Assembly: GCA_001695595.3 (NCBI GenBank)
Contig: MBPM02000063.1
Span: 248,001-312,000, forward strand
Length of the DNA: 64,000 bases
Source of the DNA: Plasmopara viticola
Taxonomy: Eukaryota; Oomycota; Peronosporomycetes; Peronosporales; Peronosporaceae
Direction: 5' to 3'
The translations under genes and the position numbers were made by a program. How positions within the stretch are numbered: position 1 is the first letter of the stretch; the number at the start of each line of letters is the position of its first letter. The notes below the pieces were generated by a model. That model saw only the letters and a list, made by a program, of their open reading frames with translations, had not been told where the DNA came from and ran no database searches. Shown here in pieces: positions 22,823-33,200 of this stretch.

Positions 22823-23938
22823 TCACCATGAACTGTCCGCTGCTATTGATTTGGCACCGACAGCAAAATCTTGTTCATGCTTGGGACGTAGAGCACGTAT
22901 TCGATCCCGATGTCGCGCGTGGTGCCGTTGGGCAGAGAGACTTGTTGCATCACAGTCCCCACACTCAAAATCTTGGCGGTGTGCCTGTTGGCCACGGTCA
23001 ATTACCGTCGTCGCACTCCTTGATTTCGACAAACTTGGCCTTATCGTTGCAAATGTGGTGTGTGGCACCACTGTCGATGGCCCACGTTCCTTGGAATTTC
23101 TTGCACGTCGACACGTTGAACTCCATGGAGACTGCAAATGCGACCGCGTCAATATTTTCGTCGTCGCGCCAGTCTCGCCACTCAATGTTGTTGGCACCGC
23201 GACCACTTCGGCATCGTCGTGCTCCTCCTCGGTTTTCTTCTTTCTCAAGGACGTACCCCAGGTTCCCGCAGTACGTGCAGCGACGCACTCGCGCTCGGCG
23301 TTGAAAGCTTTCGCTGCTTCTTCGGCCTTGACAGACGCCGTCATCTTGCCTTGTCGCTTGATGTGCTCGTTCGTGAGCACCTTCACCACGTCCTGCGTCT
23401 TCAGCTCTGCGGTGCTCATTTCCAAATTGAGCACCACATTCTCGTAGCTCTTGGGGAGACTACGAAGCAGGCAGATCGCGACGTCTTTGTCTTCCATCTT
23501 GGCGCCGATACTGCTGAGCTTTGCGCTGCTATTGAGGACCTCGTTGCAATGATGGAGGACATTGCCGCCTTCCGACATCTCCATGCTGAAGAGCTGACGT
23601 TTCAGGTCGATCCGTCCAGCCTTCTGCGACCCACCGTACAATGTACGCAAACGCGTCCACGCAACCCAGGCTTCTTCGCAGTTGTCAAGAACATGGTGGT
23701 AGTCGGCGTCCATGTGGAGCAACATCAAGCCGGACGCGATGTTGCTTGACTTGACATACTCGTCCTTCGCCCGGGAATCCGTGGAGCTTGGCGTCGTCTC
23801 GCAGTACACCACACTCCACACCGACTTGGTTAGGAACACGCCACGCATGTAGCGGCTCCACGTGGCGTAGTTCTCGCCGTTGAACATGTCGATGGAAATC
23901 TTGGTATCGTGGGTAGAAGACATCATGCTTGGGCTCAT
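22823..23938 (-). pseudogene. A3 copy 2: Gag and protease
   Basis: Same layout and same broken CCHC knuckle as copy 1. Starts [11 protein letters not shown] at 23938. The protease stretch (22998-23288) reads [15 protein letters not shown], with Phe in place of the copy 1 Cys a few residues earlier (MEFNVST). This 5'-most copy is driven by the diverged LTR3. Confidence 0.88.
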
Positions 23939-23942
23939 ACCC

Positions 23943-24246
23943 TGATGTAAGGTGACTTTGAGCACTGGGTAGGAGACGGAGGTGAGGCAACCGAAGCGGA
24001 GAAGGCACTTGGGGGTTTAAATGGAAATTCGGAAGTGATTCATTTGATGCAAGTTCTAGCTGATGTGACATGCACTAGCTCTTCCTATCATTTAGTTCGT
24101 CGAATCACACTCATTCCGCACTCGTCCAATCAGCCTACTCGTCTAATCAACGTGTGGTCGTATTGGACCGGTTCGGGCTAACCGGTTAATGGTAACTAGT
24201 TATTACAGTGAACCCATACGGGACCGGTCGGTATGTACCTTTATCA
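23943..24246 (-). repeat. A3 LTR3 (5' LTR)
   Basis: 304 bp, TGATAAAGGTACATACC...CTTACATCA. It retains a 12-bp stretch (within AACCCATACGGGACCGG) lost from LTR1 and LTR2. Its divergence from LTR1 dates the insertion; the identity of LTR1 and LTR2 dates the much later duplication. Confidence 0.88.
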
Positions 24247-25680
24247 CAGAGCTCCTACTGGCCCACCGAAGTCAAGTCGATTCCAGTGCCATGGCCTTTT
24301 TTTTAAATGACATGTAGGCCAGCCTGGCCAATGTGACCAAGTCGAATGTTCCAGAGATACGAAGTGGTGTCCCCGTGGCATCCCGACGAACTTGTCACAT
24401 TTGCCTCGTGCGTCATAGTTGGCCTCATGCACAACTTAAACAGGCCTTTTCCTTCCCGGGGGCCAAGTTTCCAACGAAATCCCTTTGCTTGCGCGTAGCA
24501 TCCATCGCTCTCAAACGTTACCGGGCTGACATCCTTAGTAAAACGGCCGAGGGAAAATAGATTGCGCGAAAGCTTGGGGATATGCCACACGTTCGTAAGC
24601 AAGCCTTTCTTTATCCCACGTGGAGTTGTCATTGTCATGACAATGTCACCCGCACCCGCTGCTTGAACGTCACCGTTTTCAGCAAGATGCACGTTTACTA
24701 AGGAAATAACCTTGTAGTTTTGCATGTACTTTTTGGAGTATGTCATGTGCTGCGTTGCACCCGAGTCAACCAGCCACACGCAGCTGTCCTTGGCGACGCT
24801 CGCGTCTTCACCAGCCGAAACTAAAAATTACCACCGTCTTCTCCAAGCTGCGCGATGTTCGCCAATGCGGTCGCTGCCGCTCCGGGTTTTCGCGAATCCT
24901 TACAGGACACTTGACAATCCAATGCCCGCTTTCGCCGCAATAATGACAGGCGTTGTTGGCCTTCATCGGCGGTTGACGACCCTTACGCCGTCCGTTGTCG
25001 CTTGACATAAACGCTTGACCTTACGTGTGTGTCGCTCCATCGACGTCACTACCTTGTTCCTTGCGCTCCATGCCCTCGTTTAAAAGTCGAGACGTTACGA
25101 GATCCCACGTTAGCGAATCTGATCGAGACTCCAATGCCGTAATCAAAAACGCGAACGAGTCATTCAAGCTTGTCAGAAGCGTGATAACCAAGTCGTCTTC
25201 GCTGACCGGAGCGCCCACCGCATCGAGCTGTTCCACCAGCGTCTTGATCTTGTTAATGTGCCCCGATGCATCATCACCTTCACTCATCATTGTCGTGAAG
25301 AAGCGTCGACGAAAAAAGAGCATGTTGGCCAAACTTTTCTTCTCGAAATGAGACGTCAGACGCGACCATGCATCATGGGCACCATCTGCCGACCGGACCA
25401 AAGGCAGTTGCGAATCTTCCATCGCGAGACAGATGATCGCCATGGCCTTGCGTGATTTTCTCTATAGCGCGGCTTGGTCCAGCGTGGTAAGGCAGTGCTC
25501 AAGCTTGACTTCCCCGGAAACGACCTCCCACAAGTCGCGTTTCTCGAGCACCATCTGCATCTTGGAATTTCATGCGTGGGAGTTGGCTCCATCGAATTTG
25601 TTAATCCGACTGGAGGCAGAGATGTCCATTGCGAAGGTGGAGTCGTAGTCGGAAGCAGAGGTTACAGGGCTTGGGCTCAT
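24247..25680 (-). pseudogene. B4 element: Gag, protease, pre-integrase domain
   Basis: Begins MSPSPVTSASDYD at the primer-site ATG (25680). Gag core 25021-25592 (KRDLWEVVSGEVK with a stop at AAL-stop-RKSRK; then open AIICLAMEDSQLPLV ... VGAPVSEDDLVITLLTSL). Intact CCHC CHYCGESGHWIVKC (about 24930). Protease MWLVDSGATQHM (about 24770) through RLGHIGQAGLHVI (24303), where an A-run (8 T on the plus strand near 24297) accompanies a frameshift and stop. It stops at the A3 target CAGAG; integrase resumes at 15510. Confidence 0.87.
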
Positions 25681-25684
25681 AATC

Positions 25685-25982
25685 TAATGTAAGGTCGAGG
25701 TGAGCACTAGATGGTTGAATGCGAAGTGAACATATTTAAAGGTCCTTAGTTCGCAACTACATGCTACCTCTAAGCCAATGATTTATCTAAGCCAATTAGA
25801 ACGACTTACCATCCGGGCGCAAATCTCTTCCCCCGGGCGCAATCATCTTCCCATCTCAAAACCGATCTTTTGCTCATCTTGAACCCGCTCCTTCGGGCAA
25901 TCATCAACTGATTGCAGATACCGGTACTTACCGATAGATAGTCGCTGGTCGAGGCGTTTCTTTGCCAGCATCTTCGACAACA
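25685..25982 (-). repeat. 5' LTR of B4
   Basis: 298 bp, TGTTGTCGAAGATGCTGG...CCTTACATTA, followed by a mutated primer site GATTATGAGCCC (25673-25684). Its upper flank GCTCC is inside the A2 RT/RH linker (REAVGA). Confidence 0.88.
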
Positions 25983-28292
25983 GCTCCGACCGCTTCTCGA
26001 ACTGGCGTATTTACCTTGGTTGGAGAGTCGCTTGGCACGAGCTTTGTTCCAATGTCTATTAGACTAATAACTGACTTGCAATCATCCATACCGAATCGCT
26101 TGAGCTTGTCATTGATGTATCGCCGTTGACTCATTGTAACGCTGCTGTTGTCGTTGTCTAAAGCTCGATGCCCAAGGAAAACGTGCACTTGCCACTATCG
26201 GTCATCTCAAAGCGATTTTTCAAGGTGATTTTCGTATCTGCAATCTACGCTGTGGAACTCCCAGTAATCAATACATCATCGACATATACCAGTAGTAGCA
26301 CGCAGTGGTCGGTCGAAATCTTGATGTGAAGGCACGGATCGAAGGCCGAACTTGATATCCAATCGAGCACACAAACTGATCAAAAGTTTCATTCCATACG
26401 CGAGAAGCTTGTTCCAAACCATAGATTGACTTGTCGAGTACAAGACAATCTAATTCCTTGTCAAGTTCAACCCCTTCTGGTGTAGTGCAGTAAACAACTT
26501 CCTCATCCTTCCATACAAAAAAGCTGTCACTACATTCCATTGATTAGTTGGCCACTCAAAGTACTTTGTCAAGGCGATGACCATTCGTAACGTTCCGTAC
26601 TTGACCACAGGCGAAAACGTTTCTGTATAGTCAATTCCATATTTCTGTCGAAAGCCCTTTGCCACGAGTCGAGCCTTGTATTTCTCAATTGAATTGTCGG
26701 CCTCTCGCTTGATCTTGAAAGCCCACTTGATTCCGATAGCATGTAGTCCCGACGGCAGCTTTGCAGCTCGAAAGATTTAATGAAGTCGCATTGAATCAAG
26801 TTCCGCACGGATAGCTTTGCGCCAATGAAGCTGGCCAGGTCCATTCACAACATCTTGATAAGTGACTGGTTCGGATAAGTCGTAAGCTTCGACAGTGTTT
26901 ACACGCACGCCAGAATGTCGGCAGAGTTGACTCGATGTTTTCGTTCTCGGAAGCATGAGCTTCTTGGCCAACGCTAGATCCTGTTTGCACACAAGATTGC
27001 CGCTTGGTTCGACGTGGGTCCATTCCTCCAGGAGCACTTGTTTCTTCCAGTCCTGCTTCATGATACTCGGGACTTGAAGTTCTTTCTGATTGGTTCTATT
27101 CTTATTCTCATAGCTTGCGCTTACCGGTATGCTTGAATTTCGTCGTGTATGTAAAGCCGTCGTCTTCTATTTCGAGTGAGTCAAAGTCCATGTTCGCTTA
27201 CTCAATGTCGTCAAAAATGTTGACTTCCAAATCACCAGAATTTGATTCATTAAACTTCACGTCCCGACTGATCACTATTTGCTGAGTTTGGATGTCGTAG
27301 ACTCAATATGATTTGGACATTTGTTCAAAGCCTACAAACACACCAACTCGAGACTTGGGGTCCCACTTGAGCCTCTTTTAATTCGGAATTCAAACGTAGG
27401 CCCGACACCCAAAAACACGCATATGTCCAACACTAGGCTTGAGCTTGTGAATGATCTTGAATGGAGTCTTGTTCTTGATTTTAGGTGAGGGAAGGCGGTT
27501 CTTGATGTATATTGCAGTCATAGCAGCCTCTCCTCAGAAACCCTTGTCCAGTTTAGCGTGATTTAGTATGCTGCGTCCAATAGTCACAATCGTCCTTATA
27601 GCGCGATCAGCTATTTCGTTGGTTTGATGCGCATATTTGCTGCTCAACACCCTCGTTCTCGTAGACAACCTTCAGCGAGTTGGTTGCAAACTCACGAGCT
27701 TCGTCATGTCTCACAAACTTGAACTTCGTTCCAAACTGAGTCTGGACCTTCAAAATGTGAGTCTTGATCTGTCCGATCTGGCTCGCAAGCAAAAACCCTT
27801 CATGCATCCACTGGCCTCGTCCACAATGAGAAGTAGATACTTGCTCTCGCCAAGTGATACTCGCTCCATTGGACCACAGATGTCAAAGTGTAGAAGCTCA
27901 AAGGAGGCAAAGCGACGCTTGTCAGGGTTGCTTGGAAACGATTTCTGGACCATCTTTCCCTCATGGCACCCGCGACAAATGCTCGACAAAATTGACGTTG
28001 ATGCATCAGAAACGTCCAATATCATTCCACTAGCAATCATTTTGCGAAGCAAATCACTTGGCGCGTATCCCAATCGTGCATGCAGGTCAATCTTGTTAGT
28101 TGATACAAGCACATTAGCTGATGGTCGTGGGGTCCGTAGCCAGTAAAGACCATCAACTAAGTCAGTTGTTGCCACCACTCCGTTTGTATTCTTCGACGCA
28201 ATGTCCATGCGAGCACCGTCGAACACCACTTAAAAGCAACCGCTTTTGTTCATCTGTGGGATAGAAAGCAGGTTCTTGATCATCTTGGGAAC
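25983..28292 (-). pseudogene. A2 element: pre-integrase domain, integrase, RT
   Basis: Middle of A2, minus strand, between A4 (28292) and B4 (25983). [48 protein letters not shown], integrase HFDICGPME (about 27890) and VRHDEAREF (about 27700), then KINRLPSPK-like sequence. A hinge with stops follows (27060-27440). RT runs from about 26840: KGFRQKYGIDYTETFSPVVKYGTL, NVVTAFLYGRM, SIYGLEQASRVW and a kept LLVYVDDVLI (about 26275). It ends at REAVGA against the B4 LTR. Frameshifts near 27750, 27600, 26540 and 26190. Its missing RNase H is the plus-strand piece at 1439-2100. Confidence 0.86.
28288..28292 (+). other. Target-site duplication of A4, left copy
   Basis: GGAAC before the A4 5' LTR, repeated exactly at 37360-37364 after the 3' LTR. 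In the mirror arm the same site is GTTCC at 45337-45341. Confidence 0.9.
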
Positions 28293-28301
28293 TGTTGAAG
28301 G

Positions 28302-28348
28302 TAACCGGTTAATGGGACAATGTACCAATTGCACCCATTAACCGGTTA
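28302..28348 (+). repeat. 15-bp inverted repeat in U3 of the A4 LTR
   Basis: TAACCGGTTAATGGG (28302-28316) pairs perfectly with CCCATTAACCGGTTA (28334-28348) over a 17-nt loop. Imperfect versions occur in the A4 3' LTR and its mirror copy; half of it (GGTTAATGGG) is present in A3 LTRs. Could be a promoter palindrome or a hairpin; function unknown. Confidence 0.75.
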
Positions 28349-28526
28349 GCCCGAACCGGTCCAATACGATCGCACGTTGATTAGACGAGCAGGATGATTG
28401 GATGAGTAAGGAATGAACGTGATTAGACAAACTAAATGGTAGTAAGAGCTAGTGCATGTCTCATCAACAGGAACTAACATTAGATGAATCACTTTCGAAT
28501 TATCCTTCAACAGCTAAAGTGCCTTC

Positions 28527-28640
28527 TTCGCTCTTCGCTCACCGCAAGCTTCGCTCCCCACTCCTTCGCTCTTCGCTCACCGCAAGCTTCGCTCCCCACT
28601 CCTTCGCTCTTCGCTCACCGCAAGCTTCGCTCCTCACTCC
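28527..28640 (+). repeat. 38-bp minisatellite, three copies, in the A4 5' LTR
   Basis: Units 28527-28564, 28565-28602 and 28603-28640 begin TTCGCTCTTCGCTCACCGC and differ at one base in the third unit. The A4 3' LTR, the mirror 3' LTR and the mirror 5' LTR each have a single unit, so the expansion is private to this LTR. Confidence 0.88.
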
Positions 28641-28664
28641 TTCGCTTCAGAATTACGACAGGTT

Positions 28665-29549
28665 ATGAGCTCAACTACCATGTCCACTGCGCAAGACGTC
28701 TCCACCGAAGTCTCCATCGACAAATTCAACGGATACAACGACGTGACTTGGAGCCGCTACATGCGTGGCATGTTTCTGACTAAGTCAACATGGCATGTCG
28801 TGAATCGCCAGACGACTCCTACCTTCATCGACTCTCGTGCCAAGGATGAGTGCGTCAAGCTCAACAACATCGCCTTCGGACTTTTGCTGCTCTGCATGAA
28901 CACGGATTACCATCACGGTGTCGATGATTGCGAGGAAGCATGGGTCGCATGGGTGCGTGTGAAGACACTTTCGGTGGATCCCAGAAGGCTGGTCGCATCT
29001 ATCTCAAGCTACAGCTCTTCAGCATGGAGACATCGGAAGGCGGCAATGTGCTACAACATTGCAACGAGGTCCTCAACATCAGCACCAAGCTCAGCAGCAT
29101 CGGCGCCAAGATGGAGGACGAGGACGTGGCGATCTGCTTGCTGCGCAGTCTCCCCAAGAGCTACGAGAACGTGGTGCTGAACTTGGAGATGAGCACTGCG
29201 GAGCTGAAAATGCAAGACTTTGTCAAAGTGCTCACGAACGAGCATATCAAGCGGCAGGGCGAGAAGACTCTGGCGATCAAAACCGAAGACGCGGCACGTG
29301 CGTTCAGCACTGATCGGGAGTCTCACCAGTGCACGTACTGCGGGAATTGGGGCACTCGGCTAAGCGGTGCTGGGCCAAGCAGAAGGACGAGAATCGGGGC
29401 CCGAAGCGCGGCGGCAACAACCGTGGACGCGTGGCTAACAATGTCCAGTGGCGTAACGACTACAACGACTACGACGATCGAGTCGCCTTCGCAGTCTCGC
29501 TGGAATGCGGCATGTCAACGACTAGCAACGCATCGGGACTCTGGGCCAT
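28665..29549 (+). pseudogene. A4 element: Gag
   Basis: Starts [13 protein letters not shown] at the primer-site ATG (28665). Family A Gag: [22 protein letters not shown], then a 1-nt loss near 28970 (ACACTTTCGG for TTATACGG-like sequence) shifts to the frame of [25 protein letters not shown] and [22 protein letters not shown] second shift lies at the zinc knuckle near 29340: CTYCG in one frame, LGHSAKRC in the other. Coding ends at GLWAI where B5 inserted. The continuation [10 protein letters not shown] (protease active site) follows at 33909. Confidence 0.88.
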
Positions 29550-29554
29550 TGTTA
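29550..29554 (+). other. Target-site duplication of B5, left copy
   Basis: TGTTA before the B5 5' LTR; TGATA follows the 3' LTR at 33908-33912. The undisturbed site in the mirror arm reads TGAAA at the same position (near 48771, minus strand), so the site has changed at one or two bases since. Confidence 0.75.
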
Positions 29555-29699
29555 TGTTGGAGAATCGACGCCTCGACCAGCAACTACATTTCGCTAAGTA
29601 CCGGTATCTGCAATCAGTTGATGACTACTCAAAATTAGCACTTATAAATATATTCACTTTTGCAATTTGCTAACTAGTGCCCAAGTAACATTTACAATT
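29555..29699 (+). repeat. 5' LTR of B5
   Basis: 145 bp, TGTTGGAGAATC to ACAATT, half the length of other family B LTRs: it lacks the segment with repeated CATCCGGGCGCAATCATCTTCCC. Terminal CA is degenerate. It is followed at once by the primer site. Confidence 0.88.
29641..29651 (+). promoter_or_regulatory. TATA-like box of the family B LTR
   Basis: CTTATAAATAT, about 50 bp before the LTR end, conserved in all family B LTRs here (CCTTATAAATATATTCACTTTGC and variants, for example 1374-1390 and, on the minus strand, 61864-61886). A plausible core promoter, with the transcript start shortly downstream. Inferred from position and conservation only. Confidence 0.45.
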
Positions 29700-29711
29700 G
29701 GTTATGAGCCC
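29700..29711 (+). other. Primer-binding site of B5 overlapping the Gag start
   Basis: GGTTATGAGCCC matches the complement of the initiator tRNA-Met anticodon stem-loop. The ATG at 29704 is the Gag start (MSPSPADSAFPPP), so the anticodon complement and the start codon are the same three bases. Confidence 0.72.
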
Positions 29712-30842
29712 AAGCCCCGCCGACTCTGCCTTCCCGCCCCCTGGGTCTGCCTTCGCCACCATGGACACGTCTACGCCAAGCCGGATTAACAAGTTCAACG
29801 GCACCAACTTCCACAACTGGAATTCAAGATGCAGATGGTGTTGAAGGAGAAAGATCTGTGGGACGTGGCAAGTGGCGAGATTAAGTTGGAGCAATGCGTC
29901 ACTTCGCTGGACCAAGGAACCTATAAATGGAAGTCACGCAAGGCGCTTGCGATCATCTGTCTCGCGATGGAAGATTCGCAGCTGCCACTGGTTCGTTCTG
30001 CGACTGGCGCGCATGATGCATGGTCAAGACTCGAAGGACTTTTCGAGAAGAAGAGCCTCGCCAATCGACTCTTCCTTCGTCGACGTTTCCTGACAGCAAC
30101 AATGGATGAAGGTGATGATGTGCTTCAGCACATTAACAAGTTAAATACACTAGCGGAGCAGCTTGTTACGATCGGGGCTCCGGTTAGCGAGGACGACTTG
30201 GTTATTACGCTTCTGAGTAGTTTGAGTGAATCGTACCAATTTCTCATCACGGCACTAGAGTCACGTGCTGATTCATTGACGTGGGATCTCGTGACGTCTC
30301 GGGTACTACATGAAGACATGAAGCGCAAGGAACAGGGTGGCGGTATCGATGGAGCCGCGCACAACCAAGGGCAAGCGTTCATGGCTAATGATAACAACAA
30401 GCGCAAAGGACGTCTTGTGCTCGCGAAGACAAGTGGATCTTGCCATTACTGTGGGGAACAAAGTCATTGGATTGCCAAGTGTCCCGCGCGAATTCGTGAT
30501 AATGCGGAGCGGCAATGGCCACAGCGTGCGAATGTCGCACCAGTTGAAGATGTTTCTAGCGACTTTCTATTTTCGGTGGGTGGTGACACAAGTGCTACTA
30601 AGTCAAGCAGTGTTTGGCTGGTAGACTCAGGTGCAACTCAGCATATGCCGTACTCGAAAGAGTATATGATCAACTACAAAGTCATGCCTCCGGTTGACGT
30701 ACACCTTGCTGATGGCGATATTGTTCAAGCGGTTGGAACGGGTGACATAGCTATGTCAATGCAAACACCACGTGGAATCAAGAAAGGTGTATTTGGCACA
30801 TTCCGAAACTACTGCAAAATTTGTTTTCAGTGGGCCGTTTAA
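29704..30842 (+). pseudogene. B5 element: Gag and protease
   Basis: From ATG 29704 the frame runs through RINKFNGTNFHNW, then loses one A near 29821 (AAATTC became AATTC). It resumes as MQMVLKEKDLWDVASGEIK and stays open to 30842. Gag core ILRR-like FLRRRFLTATMDEGDDVLQHINKL; intact CCHC CHYCGEQSHWIAKC (about 30440); protease VWLVDSGATQHM (about 30615) with LADGDIVQAVGTGD. A deletion of roughly a dozen bases near 30787 (after RGIKKGV) shifts the frame before WHIPK. Two frame lesions therefore separate start and IN. Confidence 0.9.
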
Positions 30843-32330
30843 CGAAGGATGTCGGACCAGTTACCTTTGAGCGAGATAGTTGCTTTGCAAATGCAAAAGG
30901 TTTGCGATTGCAGCTTGGTGTTTGCGAAGGAAAGGATTTGTTCAAGCTCTGCATGACACCAATCCCAGCTGAGACGGCAAATGTGACAACTTCGATGGGA
31001 TGCCATGGGGACACCAATTTGTACCTCTGGCACTTTCGACTTGGTCCCATTGGCTTTGGTGGATTGGATTTCAATGTTAAGAAAAACTATGGAACTAGTA
31101 TTGACATTGCGTCTGTTAAGCAGTGGGAGGCGTGTGACGGATGTTCGCTTGGCAAACAAACGCGTACAAGCTACATCAAGTCATCACCTAACCGTGCGAA
31201 ACAAGTGCTGGAGGTCATCCACAGTGATGTTTGTGGCCCTATGCAGACGCCTACTTTTAGTGGAAAGCGATATTTCGTCACATTTATTGACGACAAGTCA
31301 CACTTTTGCATGGTATACTTGCTGCGCGACAAATCCGAAGTTGCTACCAAGTTTGCTGAATATGTCGCGCTTGCTGAAACGCAGACAGGATATCGAGTAA
31401 AGACGCTTCGCAGTGACAATGGTGGGAAATTTACATCGCACAGAATGGCCAAGTTTTGCAGTGACCGGGGAATCGCTCAAAAGTTCACCCCGCCGTACAC
31501 ACCACAGCTGAATGGAGTGGCTGAGCGCATGAACCGAACATTGGTTGAGTGCGCGAGGTGCATGATGGAACACGATGGATTACCAAAAGTTCACTGGGGC
31601 GAAGCAGTTATGACCGCTGCATTTCTACGAAATCGTTGTCCTACACGCGCTGTTTCTCACGACAAGTCACCTCACCAAATTTGGACCGGTAAAAAGCCAT
31701 TGCTGGTAAACCTTAAGGTATTTGGTTGCCACGCATTTGTCACGATTCCCAACGAAAAACGCACCAAAATTGATGCAAGGTCGGTACGCTGCCGCTTTAT
31801 CGATTATTCCGAGCATGAAAAAGCGTATCGTTTTGAGGAACTACAAACTCGTCGTGTGCTAGTCAGTCGCGATGCCAAGTTTATGGAAACGGTCTTTGAT
31901 ACTGAAAAGCGTGATCACTGCAACGGAGAGGTTGTCATCGAAGATGTCGAAGAAACTGATGAAGAATCACAAGAAGAAGAGGCAACTTCTTCCGATGTTG
32001 ACATTGAGGCGGGCAGGAAACGTCACCAACGAAATGAATCGCTCGAGAAAGCAACAGAAATTCCAAGAATTAAGCGGCATACAATCTTCACCAAAGGTCG
32101 GGGACTTAAAGAGATGTCGGCAGCAGCACAAGACTGCTTCAATGTTGAGGCGGCCTACGTCATGGATTCAGTAGGAGAAATGCCGACTTCATTCAAGTCG
32201 GCTATGGAATCCAGTGACGCTGTAAAGTGGAAGGAAGCCTGTGACTCGGAGGTTAAGTCTCTGCATAAGAATCAAATTTGGGAGATTGTGCCTCTGCCAA
32301 AAGGACGCAAGGCGATTGGACGCAGATGGG
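30821..32330 (+). pseudogene. B5 element: pre-integrase domain, integrase, hinge
   Basis: The best-preserved family B integrase here, open without interruption from 30821 into RT (622 codons to 32689). FSVGRLTKDVGPVTFERD, CHGDTNLYLWHFRLG, CDGCSLGKQTRTS, integrase Asp in HSDVCGPM (about 31230), Asp in LRSDNGGKF (about 31410) and Glu in LNGVAERMNRTLVECARC (about 31520). The KKPLLVNLKVFGCHAFV block and an acidic hinge (EDVEETDEESQEEE) follow. DNGGKF has Lys for the usual Glu next to the active-site Asp. Catalyses cDNA insertion. Confidence 0.9.
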
Positions 32331-33200
32331 TTTTTAGGGTGAAAGAGAATCAAGACGGGGAAGTTGAAAGGTTCAAGGCTCGTCTTGTTGCTAAAGGCAT
32401 CTCACAGAAGTACGGCATTGACTATGATGAAACGTTTGCACCGGTGGCGAAGCTCACATCGATTCGGATCCTGTTTAGTCTTGCTGCCAAATACAGCCTT
32501 ACACTGCATCAAATGGACGTCAAGACAGCGTTCCTTAATGGACCGTTGAATGAAGACATATACATGGAGCCCGGACGGCTTTGTGAATCAAGAGCACCCC
32601 AATTTTGTTTGCAAGCTCAAGCGGTCACTATACGGCCTAAAACAGTCACCTCGCATGTGGAACAAGACCATCGACGAGTTCATGCTTGAGCTTGAGTTCA
32701 AGAAGTGTGAGTCAGACCACTGCATTTACTTGATGCGAAACGACCAAGCTATGATCTTTGTGGCTCTTTACGTTTATGATTTAGTGCTCGCAAGCAGCAG
32801 TGTCAAGATTCTTCAAGATACCAAGCAAGCATTAAGTAATCGATTCGAGATGACTGATATGGGCCAGCTCAAGTTTTTCCTCGGAATTGAAATTGAGCAA
32901 GACAAGACAAGTGGACTTATTTCGATGCGACAGAATAGGTTTGCAAGTGACATTCTGCAGAATTTTAAGATGGATGCCAGTAACCCGGTCAAGACACCTC
33001 AAGATCCGGGCCTTAAACTGACAAAGAACATGTGTGAAGACGGTTGTAAGCACGACATGACCATGGCTGGAGTCCCCTATCGAAATGCAGTAGGGTGCAT
33101 CATGTATCTCATGGTATGTACTCGACCAGACCTCGCGGCAGCAGTGGGAGTACTCAGCCAATTTGCGGCAGATCCATATCCTACTCATTGGCAAGCGCTA
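32200..33200 (+). pseudogene. B5 element: reverse transcriptase
   Basis: Starts FKSAMESSDAVKWKEA and RRWVFRVKENQDGEVERFKARLVAKG, continues QMDVKTAFLNG (about 32525), then a 2-nt-type shift at about 32570 (YMEPG for YMxQPDG). It resumes in frame 3 with LKRSLYGLKQSPRMW. The catalytic box is LYVYDLV (about 32770), one Asp of YVDD replaced by Tyr. MTDMGQLKFFLGIEI and VPYRNAVGCIMYLM follow, up to a further shift near 33200. RNA-directed DNA polymerase, inactive by motif and by frame. Confidence 0.88.

Larger units (their letters stand above)
15511..24246 (-). mobile_element. A3 tandem array: LTR-int-LTR-int-LTR, family A Copia
   Basis: Three LTRs (15511-15802, 19727-20018, 23943-24246) flank two internal regions offset by exactly 4216 bp. 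Reading the copies side by side, I see only five substitutions: two at 15809-15811/20025-20027, and one each at about 17713/21929, 18055/22271 and 18907/23123. LTR1 and LTR2 read identical. LTR3 differs from them by about a dozen substitutions and a 12-bp indel. The array is flanked by CAGAG on both sides and lies in the B4 integrase. Confidence 0.9.
12647..25982 (-). mobile_element. B4: family B Copia element, split by the A3 array
   Basis: Minus strand: 5' LTR 25685-25982, gag to pre-integrase 24247-25680, A3 array 15511-24246 with TSD CAGAG, then integrase to RNase H 12946-15510 and 3' LTR 12647-12945. Codons join across the array (stop-ELC then NGCALGKQTR). Upper flank GCTCC (25983-25987; GGAGC in element sense) is A2 coding sequence. 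The matching flank GAAGC is at 1439-1443, beyond the inversion. Confidence 0.82.
28293..28660 (+). repeat. 5' LTR of A4
   Basis: 368 bp, TGTTGAAGG...ACGACA, directly before the primer site GGTTATGAGCTC (28661-28672). Longer than its 3' partner (290 bp) because of a threefold 38-bp tandem repeat (28527-28640). Contains a 15-bp perfect inverted repeat in U3 (28302-28348). Confidence 0.9.

Noticed and set aside
22720..23447. Long plus-strand open frames (about 194-215 codons) opposite A3 gag, and similar ones opposite RT and hinge
   Set aside because: They lie antisense to clear Gag or Pol coding, show no domain of their own, and are exactly duplicated with the A3 copies. They are shadow frames.
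24240..24300. A separate short gene at 24244-24432 (minus)
   Set aside because: It is an alternative frame of the B4 pre-integrase domain, next to the A-run frameshift.
28527..28640. Possible CRISPR-like direct repeats
   Set aside because: Three head-to-tail 38-bp units without spacers, inside a eukaryotic LTR. It is a minisatellite.
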